Assembly (NCBI GenBank): GCA_019448385.1
Contig: JAGTXO010000040.1
Coordinates: forward strand, 186,001-250,000
DNA: 64,000 nucleotides
Origin: Diacronema lutheri
Lineage: Eukaryota; Haptophyta; Pavlovophyceae; Pavlovales; Pavlovaceae
Reading direction: 5' to 3'
The translations under genes were made by a program, and so were the position numbers. Below the pieces are notes generated by a model, which saw only the letters and a program-made list of their open reading frames with translations, was not told the DNA's origin and ran no database searches. Shown piece after piece: positions 63,513 through 64,000 of the stretch (positions within the stretch are counted from its first letter, which is position 1; the number at the start of each line of letters is the position of its first letter).

Positions 63513-64000
63513 TCACCTGCCCGCGGCGCCGCCCCTCCCCGTGCGCCTGCCAGCCCACGCCTCGCGCAGCCGCTCGAGCGCCTCGTCGTTCACGAGGTTG
63601 CCACTGTGGCGTGGCGCACGGGACGGACAGGGCGGCGGGAGGTGGCGAAGGGCTGAGCTGGTTTTCGGGGGGAAAGGAAGGAAAAGGTACGTCGCTCGAC
63701 CGCCCGCGCCGCCGGCCGCGCACGCCTCGCGCGCGCGCGCGCGCGCGCGGCACGCACTCGAGGTCGAGCGCGGTGAGCGCGCTGTTAGCACCGAGCGCGT
63801 ACGCGAGCGCGAGCGTGCCCTCCTCGCCCACGCGGTTTGCGGACAGATCGAGGATGGCGAGCGTGCGGTTGGCAAGGAGCGCGTCGGCGAGCGCGATCGC
63901 ACCCGCGTCGTGCACGAGGTTGTCGCGCAGGTCGATCACGCGCAGCGCGCGGTTAGTGCGTAGCGCGCGCGCGAGCGCGATCGCGCCCTCGTCGCACACG
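63513..64000 (-). CDS. Leucine-rich-repeat (RNI-type) protein, 5-prime part off the window
   Basis: Exon from the window edge to 63758, then 63603-63513, with a GT-AG intron (63604-63757). Tandem 28-residue repeats: NRALRVIDLRDNLVHDAGAI, then NRTLAILDLSANRVGEEGTL, then NSALTALDLDGNLVNDEALE, the last being completed by splicing. It ends RLREAWAGRRTGRGGAAGR. The L..LDL..N.(V/I)...G...LA.AL pattern is the ribonuclease-inhibitor type used for protein binding. Only the C-terminus is seen, so the rest of the architecture is unknown. Confidence 0.8.

Overview
The window is nuclear DNA of a very GC-rich unicellular eukaryote. It has GT-AG introns of about 65-500 bp, proline- and hydroxyproline-type wall/surface proteins, kinesins, a histone deacetylase, HSP90 and GT61 genes. 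Style and composition suggest an alga, perhaps a haptophyte or relative, but I cannot fix the lineage from sequence alone. Several genes become continuous only after splicing. I placed introns by GT-AG ends, codon phase and family consensus, and the summed exon lengths close in frame.

Layout. (1) 1-6611, minus: a huge secreted/membrane proline-rich protein with two VWD-type modules, a transmembrane segment and a cytoplasmic tail, running off the left edge. (2) 6729-13847: a tyrosine-recombinase (Ngaro/DIRS-like) fossil with textbook split direct repeats (A1...B1-A2-B2), filled with a 239-bp satellite. (3) 13848-19300: a repeat-rich tract with a dispersed repeat, coding relics, a 313-bp foldback element and a decayed Helitron-type Pif1 helicase. 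(4) About 19319-35010, plus: one very large four-exon gene (up to about 5,100 codons). It joins, in order, a ubiquitin-specific protease (USP), an Ulp1/C48-like protease with several degenerate look-alikes, a YqaJ/lambda-exonuclease-type nuclease, a chromodomain and a C-terminal Fanzor (eukaryotic TnpB) RNA-guided-nuclease module. This is the most novel object here. (5) 35419-40190, minus: an ankyrin-repeat histone deacetylase. (6) 40376-48511, plus: a kinesin with two motor domains, an N-terminal kinesin-1-like motor and a C-terminal kinesin-14-like motor, in one 2,166-residue frame. (7) 48520-51525: a second copy of the dispersed repeat, an orphan ORF and a 1,022-bp hAT-like element with an 8-bp target duplication. 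(8) 52182-64000: an RS/PQ-rich low-complexity protein, a signal-bearing HSP90, a GT61-type glycosyltransferase, a multi-pass membrane protein and an LRR protein cut by the right edge.

Host genes occur as divergent pairs (HDAC/kinesin, 185 bp apart; RS-protein/HSP90, about 100 bp apart) and tight same-strand or convergent neighbours. The interval 6.7-35 kb is an accessory island of mobile DNA. Within it, the USP-nuclease-chromodomain-Fanzor gene is the only large intact reading frame. It may be the cargo or core protein of a giant transposon, possibly related to the nearby helicase relic, but no element ends were identified for it.
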